Origin: a virus
Virus record (IMG/VR): IMGVR_UViG_3300028384_001190
Span: 1 to 45,114 of that record
Reading direction: 5' to 3' (one strand)
DNA: 45,114 nucleotides
The translations under genes were made by a program, and so were the position numbers. Of this stretch, positions 7,321-14,882 are shown in pieces. The notes beneath the pieces were generated by a model. The model did not search any database. It was not told where the DNA came from and was given only the letters and a program-made list of their open reading frames with translations. Within the stretch, counting starts at the first letter, position 1. Each line of letters opens with the position of its first letter.

Positions 7321-8276
7321 TTTTATTTACGGCAGACTGGCATATAAAGCTAGGTCAAAAAAATGTTCCACGAGAGTGGGCACTCAACCGATACGAAAGT
7401 TTTTTCGAGCAAATTCATATGCTAGAGAAGCAATGCAATATGCACATTATCGGGGGAGACCTTTTTGACCGTCTGCCGAACATGGAAGAGTTGGAGCTGT
7501 ACTTTTCGTTTATTCGGAAAGTGCAGATTCCAACACTTATCTATGACGGTAATCATGAAGCTACAAAGAAAAATAAAACTTTCTTTACACAGCTAAAACA
7601 AGTATCACGAGATATCAACCCACTTGTAAAAGTAGTAGATATATCATACTATGACAACGATTTTGGTTTTGGAGTCTTGCCTTATGCAGATCTTCACCGT
7701 AAAAACTCTATTGAGCTGTTTGACCCAAAGAAACCTTTGTTCACTCATGTTCGAGGAGAAATCCCTCCACACGTCAAGCCAGAGGTGGACTTAGACAGGT
7801 TTGAGGATTTTCCCGTTGTTTTTACCGGAGACCTACACGCACATAGCAATACTCAACGAAATTTAGTTTATCCAGGAAGCCCTATGACAACTTCATTTCA
7901 CAGGAATGAGGTAGAGACTGGCTATCTTTTAATAAACCCAAGAGATTGGTCGTGGATGTGGGATCGCTTTGAACTACCACAATTAATTCGTAAGACAGTA
8001 TCAGATCCTAGTGAGATGGTGCCTACGGACTTTCATCATACTATATATGAGATAGAAGGAGATATCCAAGAGCTAGCAAATGTTAAAAATAGCGAGCTTC
8101 TGGATAAGAAAGTGGTAAAACGAAGCTCAGAAGCAGCCCTAGTTATGAGTAAAGATATGACCGTAGCCGATGAGCTAGTAGAGTATCTAACTTATATATT
8201 AGAAATACCAGAGAAAAAAGTACAAGATATAGTAGGATTATTTAATGATTACGCTTCAAAAATTGAAATGGAGTAA
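7317..8276 (+). CDS. Recombination endonuclease subunit, gp47 / SbcD / Mre11-like metallophosphoesterase
   Basis: Nuclease subunit of the phage Mre11-Rad50 complex, processing DNA ends for recombination-dependent replication. Metal-binding motifs appear in the right order in 319 residues: D7-W-H9, GGDLFD (D48), DGNHE (N79, H80), FTH (H144), and GDLHAH (D172, H174, H176). The C-terminal third, with paired acidic helices (MTVADELVEYLTYILE), would contact the SbcC-like partner. The start overlaps the ssDNA-binding protein stop by four bases and the end overlaps the gp46-like start by 32 bases, so the two subunits are translationally coupled. Length fits T4 gp47 (about 340). Confidence 0.94.
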   Translation: MILFTADWHIKLGQKNVPREWALNRYESFFEQIHMLEKQCNMHIIGGDLFDRLPNMEELELYFSFIRKVQIPTLIYDGNHEATKKNKTFFTQLKQVSRDINPLVKVVDISYYDNDFGFGVLPYADLHRKNSIELFDPKKPLFTHVRGEIPPHVKPEVDLDRFEDFPVVFTGDLHAHSNTQRNLVYPGSPMTTSFHRNEVETGYLLINPRDWSWMWDRFELPQLIRKTVSDPSEMVPTDFHHTIYEIEGDIQELANVKNSELLDKKVVKRSSEAALVMSKDMTVADELVEYLTYILEIPEKKVQDIVGLFNDYASKIEME

Positions 8277-10041
8277 TTGTTTTAGCTACGGCCCTGATAA
8301 TGAGCTTGATCTACAGGACAATATTGTAACTCAGGTTCTGGGAACTAATGGTATGGGCAAGTCTTCTATACCATTAATTATTGAAGAGGCGCTGTATAAC
8401 AAAAACTCTAAAGGAATCAAAAAAGCGGATATACCAAACAGATATGTAAATGCGGGCTATAACATTTCGCTCTCGTTTACAAAAGATAATAAAAGTTACG
8501 AAGTTATTATAGATCGTAAATCAAGTATTAAACTTAAGTTACTTGAAGACGGTGAAGATATTAGTTCTCACACGGCTACGAATACTTATAAAACTTTACA
8601 GTCTATTATTGGAATTGACTTTAAAACATTTTCTCAGTTGGTATATCAAAATACAAATAGCAGTTTGCAATTTCTTACTGCAACTGACACAAACCGTAAA
8701 AAGTTTCTCATAGACTTACTCCAACTAGAGCACTATGTAAAACTTTTTGACGTATTTAAGGAAGAGGCCAGAAAGAGCACATTAAATCTCAATAGTATTG
8801 AATCAAAGATAGCGACAATTGAAAAGTGGTTATCAAGTAACAAATTGAGTGATACATCCATACTGCCTCTGTCTGAAATTTCAATTGAGACCATAAGTGA
8901 CGAACAAGAACTCGCCGCCCTAACGATAGAAATTAAAAATATTTCTGAGAAAAATAGAAAAATTTCTCAGAATAATAGTTATAAAGATATGCTGAGCAAG
9001 ATCAACATAGAAGAAGCACAGAAGTGTAGTGTTACTGAAAAACAGTCCTATGATGATTTTCAAAGTGAGTTAGGAACCTTAAGCGGGGTCGTAACGGGGT
9101 CAAACAATATTTTACATAAATTAAGCAAATTAGGAGATCATTGTCCGACTTGTGAGCAATCTGTAGACAGTTCCTTCAAGCAGGGGCTGATTGATATAGA
9201 AGCACAAAAAGTCGAAAAAGCGAGAGAAAGACAAAATGAAATTGAGCGAAGAATATCAGAAATTAAACGAGACAATGCAGAATACGAAGATGCACGAAAA
9301 GTTCAGCGCGACTGGGAAGATTTATTCAGAAGTATTGACCAAAACTTACCGTCACAGCTCTTGGATCCTGCAGAGCTTAGGGCACGGGCTGACGGAATCT
9401 CGCAGAGAATATCGGATGCTAAAGAGCGGATGGTTCGAGTCGCACAAGAAAATGAGCGAATCACTAAACGAAACACCCGAATCCAAGTAGTATTAGAACA
9501 AACAGAAGAGTTTCAGCAAGAGTTATTTGAGTTGAACGAGCTTCTTGATCTAGAGAGCGCAACTGCAGGGCACCTCGAAGTATTAAAAAAAGCTTTTAGC
9601 ACAAACGGGCTGCTTGCGTATAAGATAGAGAATTTGGTAAAAGAGTTGGAAGAGCTCACAAATTACTATCTAGCAGAATTATCCGATGGACGTTTTACAC
9701 TGGAGTTCGTAGTATCAAATGATAAACTCAATGTTCAAATCACTGATAATGGTAATATTGTGGATATTCTTGCTCTCTCTAGTGGAGAGTTAGCAAGGGT
9801 GAACACAGCTACTCTTATTGCTATACGCAAATTAATGAGTAGTATATCAAAGTCTAGAATCAACATTCTTTTTCTGGATGAAGTCATCAATGTCCTTGAT
9901 GACCAAGGAAGAGAAAAATTAGTAGAAGTTTTATTAGAAGAAGATTTAAATACTTATGTGGTAAGCCACGGATGGACTCACCCACTACTAGAAAAAGTAG
10001 AAGTAGTTAAGTCAGGCAATGTAAGCAAGTTGGAGCGATAA
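8245..10041 (+). CDS. Recombination ATPase subunit, gp46 / SbcC / Rad50-like
   Basis: SMC-like ATPase partner of the preceding nuclease. The 598 residues show an N-terminal ATPase half with Walker A GTNGMGKSS (residues 33-41), a long coiled-coil region broken by a zinc hook HCPTCEQ (C300 and C303), then the C-terminal half with ABC signature LSSGELARV near 511-519 and Walker B INILFLDEV followed by the D-loop region INVLDDQG. Length is close to T4 gp46 (about 560) and much shorter than bacterial SbcC, because the coiled coils are short. It shares 32 bases with the nuclease gene and ends at TAATG, overlapping the next small frame. Confidence 0.95.
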   Translation: MITLQKLKWSNCFSYGPDNELDLQDNIVTQVLGTNGMGKSSIPLIIEEALYNKNSKGIKKADIPNRYVNAGYNISLSFTKDNKSYEVIIDRKSSIKLKLLEDGEDISSHTATNTYKTLQSIIGIDFKTFSQLVYQNTNSSLQFLTATDTNRKKFLIDLLQLEHYVKLFDVFKEEARKSTLNLNSIESKIATIEKWLSSNKLSDTSILPLSEISIETISDEQELAALTIEIKNISEKNRKISQNNSYKDMLSKINIEEAQKCSVTEKQSYDDFQSELGTLSGVVTGSNNILHKLSKLGDHCPTCEQSVDSSFKQGLIDIEAQKVEKARERQNEIERRISEIKRDNAEYEDARKVQRDWEDLFRSIDQNLPSQLLDPAELRARADGISQRISDAKERMVRVAQENERITKRNTRIQVVLEQTEEFQQELFELNELLDLESATAGHLEVLKKAFSTNGLLAYKIENLVKELEELTNYYLAELSDGRFTLEFVVSNDKLNVQITDNGNIVDILALSSGELARVNTATLIAIRKLMSSISKSRINILFLDEVINVLDDQGREKLVEVLLEEDLNTYVVSHGWTHPLLEKVEVVKSGNVSKLER

Positions 10042-10226
10042 TGGGACACGCAAGACGTATGCAAAGCAACCGTCGTAGAATTATTTGGGAAATGACCAAG
10101 GAGAAATACAATGAAGAAAATGATAGCAGACAACATGATGAGCTATCTGAACGGGAAAGTGAAGTATCATCAAGCAAATGTGAGGATATATTTGCAAAGT
10201 CCCGTAGGAATCGGAGAACATCCTGA
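10041..10226 (+). CDS. Possible small basic protein, overlapping the next gene
   Basis: A 61-codon frame starting in the stop codon of the gp46-like gene (TAATG) with GGAG six bases upstream, which is good initiation context. The product MGHARRMQSNRRRIIWEMTK and onward is very basic at the N-terminus and acidic or polar later. However, 116 of its bases overlap the next frame at 10111, which also has its own strong AGGAG site and looks more protein-like. Only the first 70 bases are unique. Either the two genes really overlap, or this frame is a short leader that translationally couples gp46 to the next gene. No function is recognised. Confidence 0.35.
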   Translation: MGHARRMQSNRRRIIWEMTKEKYNEENDSRQHDELSERESEVSSSKCEDIFAKSRRNRRTS

Positions 10227-10320
10227 TATCATGGCAGCTATTGAAGAAGAGTTAGCAAAAGCAGCAGAATATCAAGAAAAGCTAGATCAACTCGGTGAAA
10301 TACTAATGGGCAGTGACTAA
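10111..10320 (+). CDS. Small hypothetical protein
   Basis: A 69-residue protein with start ATG 10111 preceded by AGGAG at a good distance. The sequence has an N-terminal Met-rich helix (MKKMIADNMMSYLNGK), a central IYLQSPVGIGEHPDIM, and an acidic amphipathic helix (AAIEEELAKAAEYQEKLDQL). I recall short proteins with the GIGEHPDI motif in other phage replication regions but no function. It fits exactly between gp46 and the nuclease gene, whose ATG directly follows its TAA stop at 10318-10320. Confidence 0.75.
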   Translation: MKKMIADNMMSYLNGKVKYHQANVRIYLQSPVGIGEHPDIMAAIEEELAKAAEYQEKLDQLGEILMGSD

Positions 10321-10767
10321 ATGGTTGATAGCAGAGCAAAAGGCGCTAGGGGTGAGTATCTTGTAAGAGATATGTTGCGTCAAGCTACAGGACATCAGTT
10401 TGAAAGAGTGCCCGCTTCAGGCGCTCTTGAGTACCTAAAAGGAGATCTGTATGTTCCACACGCTAAAAATCGTTTTTGTATTGAGGTAAAGAACTATGAG
10501 AAGTCTCCTCTTTCAGACAAAATATTCACAGCACCTAGAACAAACAATTTAATTAAATGGTGGAAGAAGTTAGAGCAGCAAGCGGAAGGCGGTAACCAGG
10601 AGCCTTTGTTGTTCTTTAAATACAATCGGTCAGCAGTATTTGTTGTTACTAATATTCTTCCAAAAAATACAGACCACTGGCTACGAATTGAGTGGCTTGA
10701 CTGCTACGTTCTCGTAGCAGACGAGTGGTTAGAGCAAGAAAACGTGGAGTTTTTACATGGCATTTAA
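10321..10767 (+). CDS. PD-(D/E)XK nuclease, probable Holliday junction resolvase
   Basis: A 148-residue protein with the RecU/Hjc-like arrangement of catalytic residues: KGARGEYLV (E12), ERVPASGALEYLKGDLYV (D42), then FCIEVKNYE with E55-V-K57. This is the E, D, ExK pattern of the restriction-endonuclease fold. The second half (WWKKLEQQAEGGNQEPLLFFK, AVFVVTN) matches the usual final strands of these small resolvases. In context, between gp46 and the 5'-3' exonuclease, it would resolve branched recombination intermediates before packaging. Assignment to the fold is strong. The substrate is inferred, and a general phage endonuclease remains possible. It overlaps the exonuclease gene by 11 bases. 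Confidence 0.82.
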   Translation: MVDSRAKGARGEYLVRDMLRQATGHQFERVPASGALEYLKGDLYVPHAKNRFCIEVKNYEKSPLSDKIFTAPRTNNLIKWWKKLEQQAEGGNQEPLLFFKYNRSAVFVVTNILPKNTDHWLRIEWLDCYVLVADEWLEQENVEFLHGI

Positions 10768-11593
10768 TCTTACAGATAAGATTGTAAATGATACCAACTC
10801 TACTCTAGTTGTCGATGCATTGAATCTTGCATTTAGATGGAAACACCAAGGGCGTTCTGATTTTCGTTATGAGTATCAGAGCACAGTAAAAAGTTTAGCG
10901 AAGTCATATGATTGTAGAAATATTATTATTACTGCTGATTGGGGGTCTTCTACATATCGTAAGGGACTCTCTCCGGACTATAAGCAAAATAGAAAGGACA
11001 AATTTGCAGAACAAAGCGAAGCAGAAAGAATTGCGTTCGAAGAATTCTTCGAAGAATTTGAAGCCGCACTCGACGTTCTCGAGGAAGACTACCCAGTCCT
11101 CCGATATCGAGGAGTTGAAGCGGATGACATCGCGGCGCACTTGGTAAAACACAAAGACAAGTACGATTTAGAGTATATTTGGCTCATTTCAAGTGATCGT
11201 GACTGGGATCTATTGATTCAAGAAAAAGTAGGCCGCTTCTCCTACGTCACACGAAAAGAAGTACGTTTAGATAACTGGAGAGAACATTATGATATTAGAC
11301 CAGAAGAGTATATTTCACAAAAGTGTCTTACTGGTGATAAAGGAGATAATGTTGCAGGCATTCCAGGTATCGGCCCAAAGAGAGCAGTACAGCTCATAAG
11401 GGACTATGGCACTGCTTGGGATATCTATGAAGCGGTACCAATTGACAGCAAGTATAAGTATATTCAAGCACTGAATGAAAATGCAGAACAGTTGCTTCTC
11501 AACTATGAGTTAATGGATTTAATGACCTTCTGCGATGATGCAATAGGTCAGGACAATATAGAAGATATTGGGCGGAAATTAAATGGAAGTTAA
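10757..11593 (+). CDS. 5'-3' exonuclease / flap endonuclease (T5 D15, T4 RNase H type)
   Basis: Structure-specific 5' nuclease that removes RNA primers and flaps. The phage PolA here shows no such domain in the visible part, so this gene would supply the activity. The 278 residues contain LVVDALNLAFRW at the N-terminal metal site, RKGLSPDYKQNRK, the acidic cluster GVEADDIAAHLV, SSDRDWDLL, and the helix-hairpin-helix segment LTGDKGDNVAGIPGIGPKRA. These are the hallmarks of the FEN family in order. Length fits phage members (about 290). It overlaps neighbours at both ends (11 bases each), consistent with a single compact operon. Confidence 0.94.
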   Translation: MAFNLTDKIVNDTNSTLVVDALNLAFRWKHQGRSDFRYEYQSTVKSLAKSYDCRNIIITADWGSSTYRKGLSPDYKQNRKDKFAEQSEAERIAFEEFFEEFEAALDVLEEDYPVLRYRGVEADDIAAHLVKHKDKYDLEYIWLISSDRDWDLLIQEKVGRFSYVTRKEVRLDNWREHYDIRPEEYISQKCLTGDKGDNVAGIPGIGPKRAVQLIRDYGTAWDIYEAVPIDSKYKYIQALNENAEQLLLNYELMDLMTFCDDAIGQDNIEDIGRKLNGS

Positions 11594-13310
11594 TATAGAT
11601 TTTAAAAGAGACCGCTATCTGTCTACGTTTAGTATTAAAACTTTACAAGATAGATATCTGGTAAATGGAGAAGGCTCTCCGCAACAGGCGTTTGCACGTG
11701 CAGCTACAGCTTTTGCTGACGATGAAGCACACGCACAGCGATTGTATGATTATGCGAGTAAGCTGTGGTTTATGTTTTCTACGCCCATACTTTCAAATGG
11801 AGGAACAAAGCGTGGTTTACCTATTAGCTGTTTTCTCAATTATGTGGACGATAGCCGTCTTGGTATCACCGAGCATTACACAGAAAACGCATTTTTATCC
11901 TCTGTTGGTGGCGGTATTGGTGGTTATTGGGGCGATGTGCGTTCCGTAGGTTCGAAGACTTCTCACGGTTCAGAGTCTACTGGCGTCATTCCTTTCATGA
12001 AAGTGGTAGATGCAGAAATGTTGGCTTTTTCACAAGGAGTAACAAGACGAGGCAGCTATGCGTCATACTTACCTATGAGTCACCCAGAAATTGAAGAGTT
12101 TCTGGATATGCGTAAGCCGACAGGAGGGGATATTAATCGTAAGTCTACGAATTTACATCATGGTGTGGTTATCCCTGACTCATTTATGGAACTGATTGAA
12201 GGCGCTACTCGTGAGGAGGGATTTGACGACAGTTGGCCTCTGATAGATCCACACTCGGGTCAGGTAATTAAGACTGTATCTGCAAAAACATTGTGGGTAA
12301 AACTCATTCAAAATCGAGTAGAGACTGGCGAACCCTATATTATGTTTGGGGATACGGTGCAGGAAGCACTCCCAGACTGTCAAAAAGATTTAGGACTACA
12401 AGTAAACCAGTCTAATTTATGTAGTGAAATTACACTACCAACAAACGAAGAGCGAACAGCAGTATGCTGTTTATCAAGCGTAAACTTAGAAGAGTATGAT
12501 GAGTGGAGTAACGATCCAAATTTCATTCCTGATTTAGTTCGTATGCTTGATAATGTTCTTACACACTTTATTGCAAATGCTCCAAAAGAGCTGGAGAAAG
12601 CACGTTACAGTGCGGAAAGGGAGAGATCAATTGGCTTGGGTGCGATGGGGTTCCATGCCTATTTACAACGGCACAACATTCCGTTTGAATCGGCAATGGC
12701 GAAAGGACGCAATATGGCTATGTTTTGGCATATTAAGTCAGCTGCGACTACTGCTTCACGAAATCTTGCATTGGAGCGAGGAGAAGCGCCTGATGCACAA
12801 GGCACGGGTATGCGTAATTGTCACTTGCTGGCTGTTGCTCCAAACGCTTCGTCTAGCATTATCTGTGGCAACACTTCTAGCGGTACCTCTTTACAAAAGA
12901 ACGAGTATCTCGAAGATATTCTCCGAGAGCTAGGAATGGACACAGACGAAGTTTGGAAGAGTATCGTTACAAACGGCGGATCAGTACAACATCTTGAGTT
13001 TCTGGACGATTGGACAAAAGATGTTTTCAAAACCGCTGTAGAGATTGACCAGCGATGGGTTATTGATATGGCAGCAGATCGTCAGAAGCACATCTGTCAG
13101 AGTCAATCTTTAAATGTATTCTTTCCTGCAGATGTATCAAAACAGGAGCTTCACGCGATTCATATGCAAGCGTGGAAGCAGAAAGTAAAAACGTTATACT
13201 ACTTGCGAAGTGAAGCATATAAGCGAGCTGAAAAAGTATCTGACGAGGCGCTAAGAAGGCAGATATTTGAGTCTATGGACGAGAATGCCTGTTTAGCTTG
13301 TGAAGGTTAG
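11583..13310 (+). CDS. nrdA: Ribonucleotide reductase class I, alpha (large) subunit
   Basis: Reduces ribonucleotides to deoxyribonucleotides together with NrdB. The 575-residue protein starts directly with the catalytic barrel and has no ATP-cone domain, so it lacks the usual dATP on/off site. Key residues: C83 in LPISCFLN (redox pair), NLCSEI with thiyl-radical C280 and E282, AVCCLSS carrying the second redox Cys at about 293/294, and a C-terminal CLAC pair (C570 and C573) that would be re-reduced by the glutaredoxin encoded next. GSYASYLPMSHPEI and APNASSSIICGNTSSG are typical barrel loops. Being shorter than E. coli NrdA (761) reflects the missing N-terminal domain. The gene is followed after two bases by the glutaredoxin gene and then nrdB. 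Confidence 0.96.
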   Translation: MEVNIDFKRDRYLSTFSIKTLQDRYLVNGEGSPQQAFARAATAFADDEAHAQRLYDYASKLWFMFSTPILSNGGTKRGLPISCFLNYVDDSRLGITEHYTENAFLSSVGGGIGGYWGDVRSVGSKTSHGSESTGVIPFMKVVDAEMLAFSQGVTRRGSYASYLPMSHPEIEEFLDMRKPTGGDINRKSTNLHHGVVIPDSFMELIEGATREEGFDDSWPLIDPHSGQVIKTVSAKTLWVKLIQNRVETGEPYIMFGDTVQEALPDCQKDLGLQVNQSNLCSEITLPTNEERTAVCCLSSVNLEEYDEWSNDPNFIPDLVRMLDNVLTHFIANAPKELEKARYSAERERSIGLGAMGFHAYLQRHNIPFESAMAKGRNMAMFWHIKSAATTASRNLALERGEAPDAQGTGMRNCHLLAVAPNASSSIICGNTSSGTSLQKNEYLEDILRELGMDTDEVWKSIVTNGGSVQHLEFLDDWTKDVFKTAVEIDQRWVIDMAADRQKHICQSQSLNVFFPADVSKQELHAIHMQAWKQKVKTLYYLRSEAYKRAEKVSDEALRRQIFESMDENACLACEG

Positions 13311-13312
13311 CA

Positions 13313-13537
13313 ATGAACATAGAAATTTACGGAATGGATGGATGCGGCTTTTGTGAGAAAGCCGTAGACCTCGCAGAAGAACTCTGCCTTGATTACACTT
13401 ATATTGATGCTAATACAGCAATGATTGAATTTAGTAGATTATTCCCCAGTGCCAAAACTGTTCCACAGATTCTTGTGGACGGTGAATGGGTTGGAGGATA
13501 TAGCGACTTCGAAGAAGTCATGGAGCATTTTGAATGA
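13313..13537 (+). CDS. Glutaredoxin
   Basis: A 74-residue thiol-disulfide reductant with the active site GCGFC (C11, C14) after a first beta strand IEIYGMDG, the cis-Pro loop TVPQILVDG, and the GGYSDFEEVME helix that binds glutathione in glutaredoxins. It lies between nrdA and nrdB, so its job is almost certainly to re-reduce the C-terminal CLAC pair of NrdA. It overlaps nrdB by four bases (ATGA). NrdH-redoxin is an alternative name, but the GGYSDF motif and class Ia-like neighbours favour glutaredoxin. Confidence 0.93.
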   Translation: MNIEIYGMDGCGFCEKAVDLAEELCLDYTYIDANTAMIEFSRLFPSAKTVPQILVDGEWVGGYSDFEEVMEHFE

Positions 13538-14493
13538 ATCTTCTCACCGAAAGAGAATATTATAAACCCTTTAATTACCCTTGGGCCTTTGAGCACTACA
13601 AGTCCCAACAGCATATGCACTGGTTACCGGATGAAGTCAACCTTGCAGATGATTTGAGAGACTACCGTGAAAGACTTACTCCGGGCAATAAAAAACTTAT
13701 TACGCAAATTTTTAGATTCTTTACGCAGGCCGATGTTGATGTTTGTTGTGGCTACGCCAAGCACTATCTTCCTACATTTAAACAGCCTGAAGTAAGAATG
13801 ATGCTGTCTGCTTTTGCAGCAATGGAAGCAGTGCATCAAGAAGCGTATTCATTACTACTCGAGACCCTTGGTTTCGGAGATGATGAGTACCAAGAGTTCA
13901 TGAAGCACAAAGCTATGATGGATAAGCACGAACATCTATCAAACTTTGGTATGGACACTAAAATGAATATTGCGAAGACTATGGCTATCTATAGCGGCTT
14001 CACCGAAGGCGTTCAGCTCTTTAGTTCTTTTGCAATTCTACTCAACTTCCCACGTCACAACCTCATGAAAGGTATGGGTCAGATTGTAACTTGGTCTATT
14101 CGGGATGAGACCCTGCACGTGGAGGGAATGAGCCAACTTTTCAGAACTTTTATTTCTGAAAACCCAGAGCTGTGGAATGATGAGTTGAAGTATGAGATCT
14201 ATTGCGCAGCAGAGCGCACAGTAGAACTTGAAGATGCTTTCATTGATCTCTGCTTCGCAGATGCGGATGTACCCGATTTAACAGCCCAAGAAGTAAAAGA
14301 GTATATTCGATACATTGCGGATCGAAGACTACTGGGACTAGGTATGAAGAAAATCTTTGGAAGCGAGGAAAATCCTCTGCCTTGGTTAGACTATATGTTA
14401 AACGCAGTTGAGCATACCAACTTTTTTGAAAACCGTGCTACGGAGTATGCTAGAGCGAGCACGACAGGAAACTGGCAGGATATATTTAAATAA
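13534..14493 (+). CDS. nrdB: Ribonucleotide reductase class I, beta (small) subunit
   Basis: Di-iron protein generating the tyrosyl radical used by NrdA. Ligands line up with E. coli NrdB by spacing: D67 (TQADVDV), E98 and H101 in MEAVHQEAY with the radical Tyr at 105, E158 in GFTEGVQLFSSF, and E192 and H195 in IRDETLHVEGM. A Tyr at the radical position indicates a standard tyrosyl-radical enzyme rather than the Phe type (class Ic). The C-terminal tail (TEYARASTTGNWQDIF) should dock into NrdA. Length of 319 is normal for phage members. The TAA stop overlaps the next start (TAATG). Confidence 0.96.
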   Translation: MNLLTEREYYKPFNYPWAFEHYKSQQHMHWLPDEVNLADDLRDYRERLTPGNKKLITQIFRFFTQADVDVCCGYAKHYLPTFKQPEVRMMLSAFAAMEAVHQEAYSLLLETLGFGDDEYQEFMKHKAMMDKHEHLSNFGMDTKMNIAKTMAIYSGFTEGVQLFSSFAILLNFPRHNLMKGMGQIVTWSIRDETLHVEGMSQLFRTFISENPELWNDELKYEIYCAAERTVELEDAFIDLCFADADVPDLTAQEVKEYIRYIADRRLLGLGMKKIFGSEENPLPWLDYMLNAVEHTNFFENRATEYARASTTGNWQDIFK

Positions 14494-14663
14494 TGGAAGA
14501 AGAAACTTTAACATTCAACTTTACTCTACAAGAAGCTAATACTATTCTTGGTGCACTTGGAGAGTTGCCTGCAAAGGTATCTATGGGACTTATCGCTAAG
14601 ATTCAATTAGAAGCTAAATCTCAGAGAGTAGAGCTAGAAGAGAACGAGGAAGGGGCTGAATAA
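14493..14663 (+). CDS. Small acidic hypothetical protein at the operon end
   Basis: A 56-residue frame whose ATG shares bases with the nrdB stop (TAATG) and whose TAA stop lies in the loop and stem of the terminator. The product starts MEEETLTFNFTLQEANTILG, then contains ALGELPAKVSMGLIAKIQ and ends in an acidic tail. Beta strand followed by amphipathic helices is likely. Short proteins with the pattern TFxFTxxEANxILxAL and GLIAKIQ occur in my memory of other marine phages without a known role. Overlap with nrdB and protein-like composition support it as real. It is the last gene of the rightward operon. Confidence 0.75.
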   Translation: MEEETLTFNFTLQEANTILGALGELPAKVSMGLIAKIQLEAKSQRVELEENEEGAE

Positions 14664-14674
14664 GCCCCTTTTTT
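14650..14674 (+). terminator. Intrinsic terminator of the rightward operon
   Basis: An 8-base-pair stem (AAGGGGCT at 14650-14657 pairing with 14663-14670), a 5-base loop, and a run of six T residues at 14669-14674. It sits exactly where the rightward and leftward gene blocks meet. The stop codon of the 56-residue gene falls at the loop edge, and the stop of the leftward 69-residue gene lies within and just past the T run (14673-14675). The T run is only on the plus-strand side, so it should terminate rightward transcripts; leftward ones lack a U tract here. Confidence 0.88.
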
Positions 14675-14882
14675 ATGCCCAAACTGCGTTACACACAGAT
14701 TGAACTACCGAGGGTTTAGAGGAAATATCCTCTCCCTGTTTTAAAGTATACCTATGAAAACTTTCTGAGATTACTGCACCATCTTCGCTAATACGTGTAA
14801 GCTCTCTTACTTGAACGATTGGTGTATTCTCTAAATTTACTACTTCTATTTTACTTATTACAATTTCTTTTGTAAGTGCCAT
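14673..14882 (-). CDS. Small hypothetical protein, last gene of the tail-fibre operon
   Basis: A 69-residue protein (MALTKEIVISKIEVVNLENT, then VQVRELTRISEDGAVISESFHRYTLKQGED). Short proteins with the pattern ISKIEVV followed by IQVRE and a SFHR motif are, from memory, found next to tail-fibre genes in several marine phages, but their role is not known to me. It is the last leftward gene. Its start overlaps the stop of the 1046-residue fibre by one base, suggesting a fibre-assembly or capping role. That is inference only. Confidence 0.75.
   Translation of the reverse strand: MALTKEIVISKIEVVNLENTPIVQVRELTRISEDGAVISESFHRYTLKQGEDISSKPSVVQSVCNAVWA

Noticed and set aside
12547-12933. A 128-codon frame inside nrdA
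   Set aside because: It lies in another frame of a clearly functional gene and has no support of its own.
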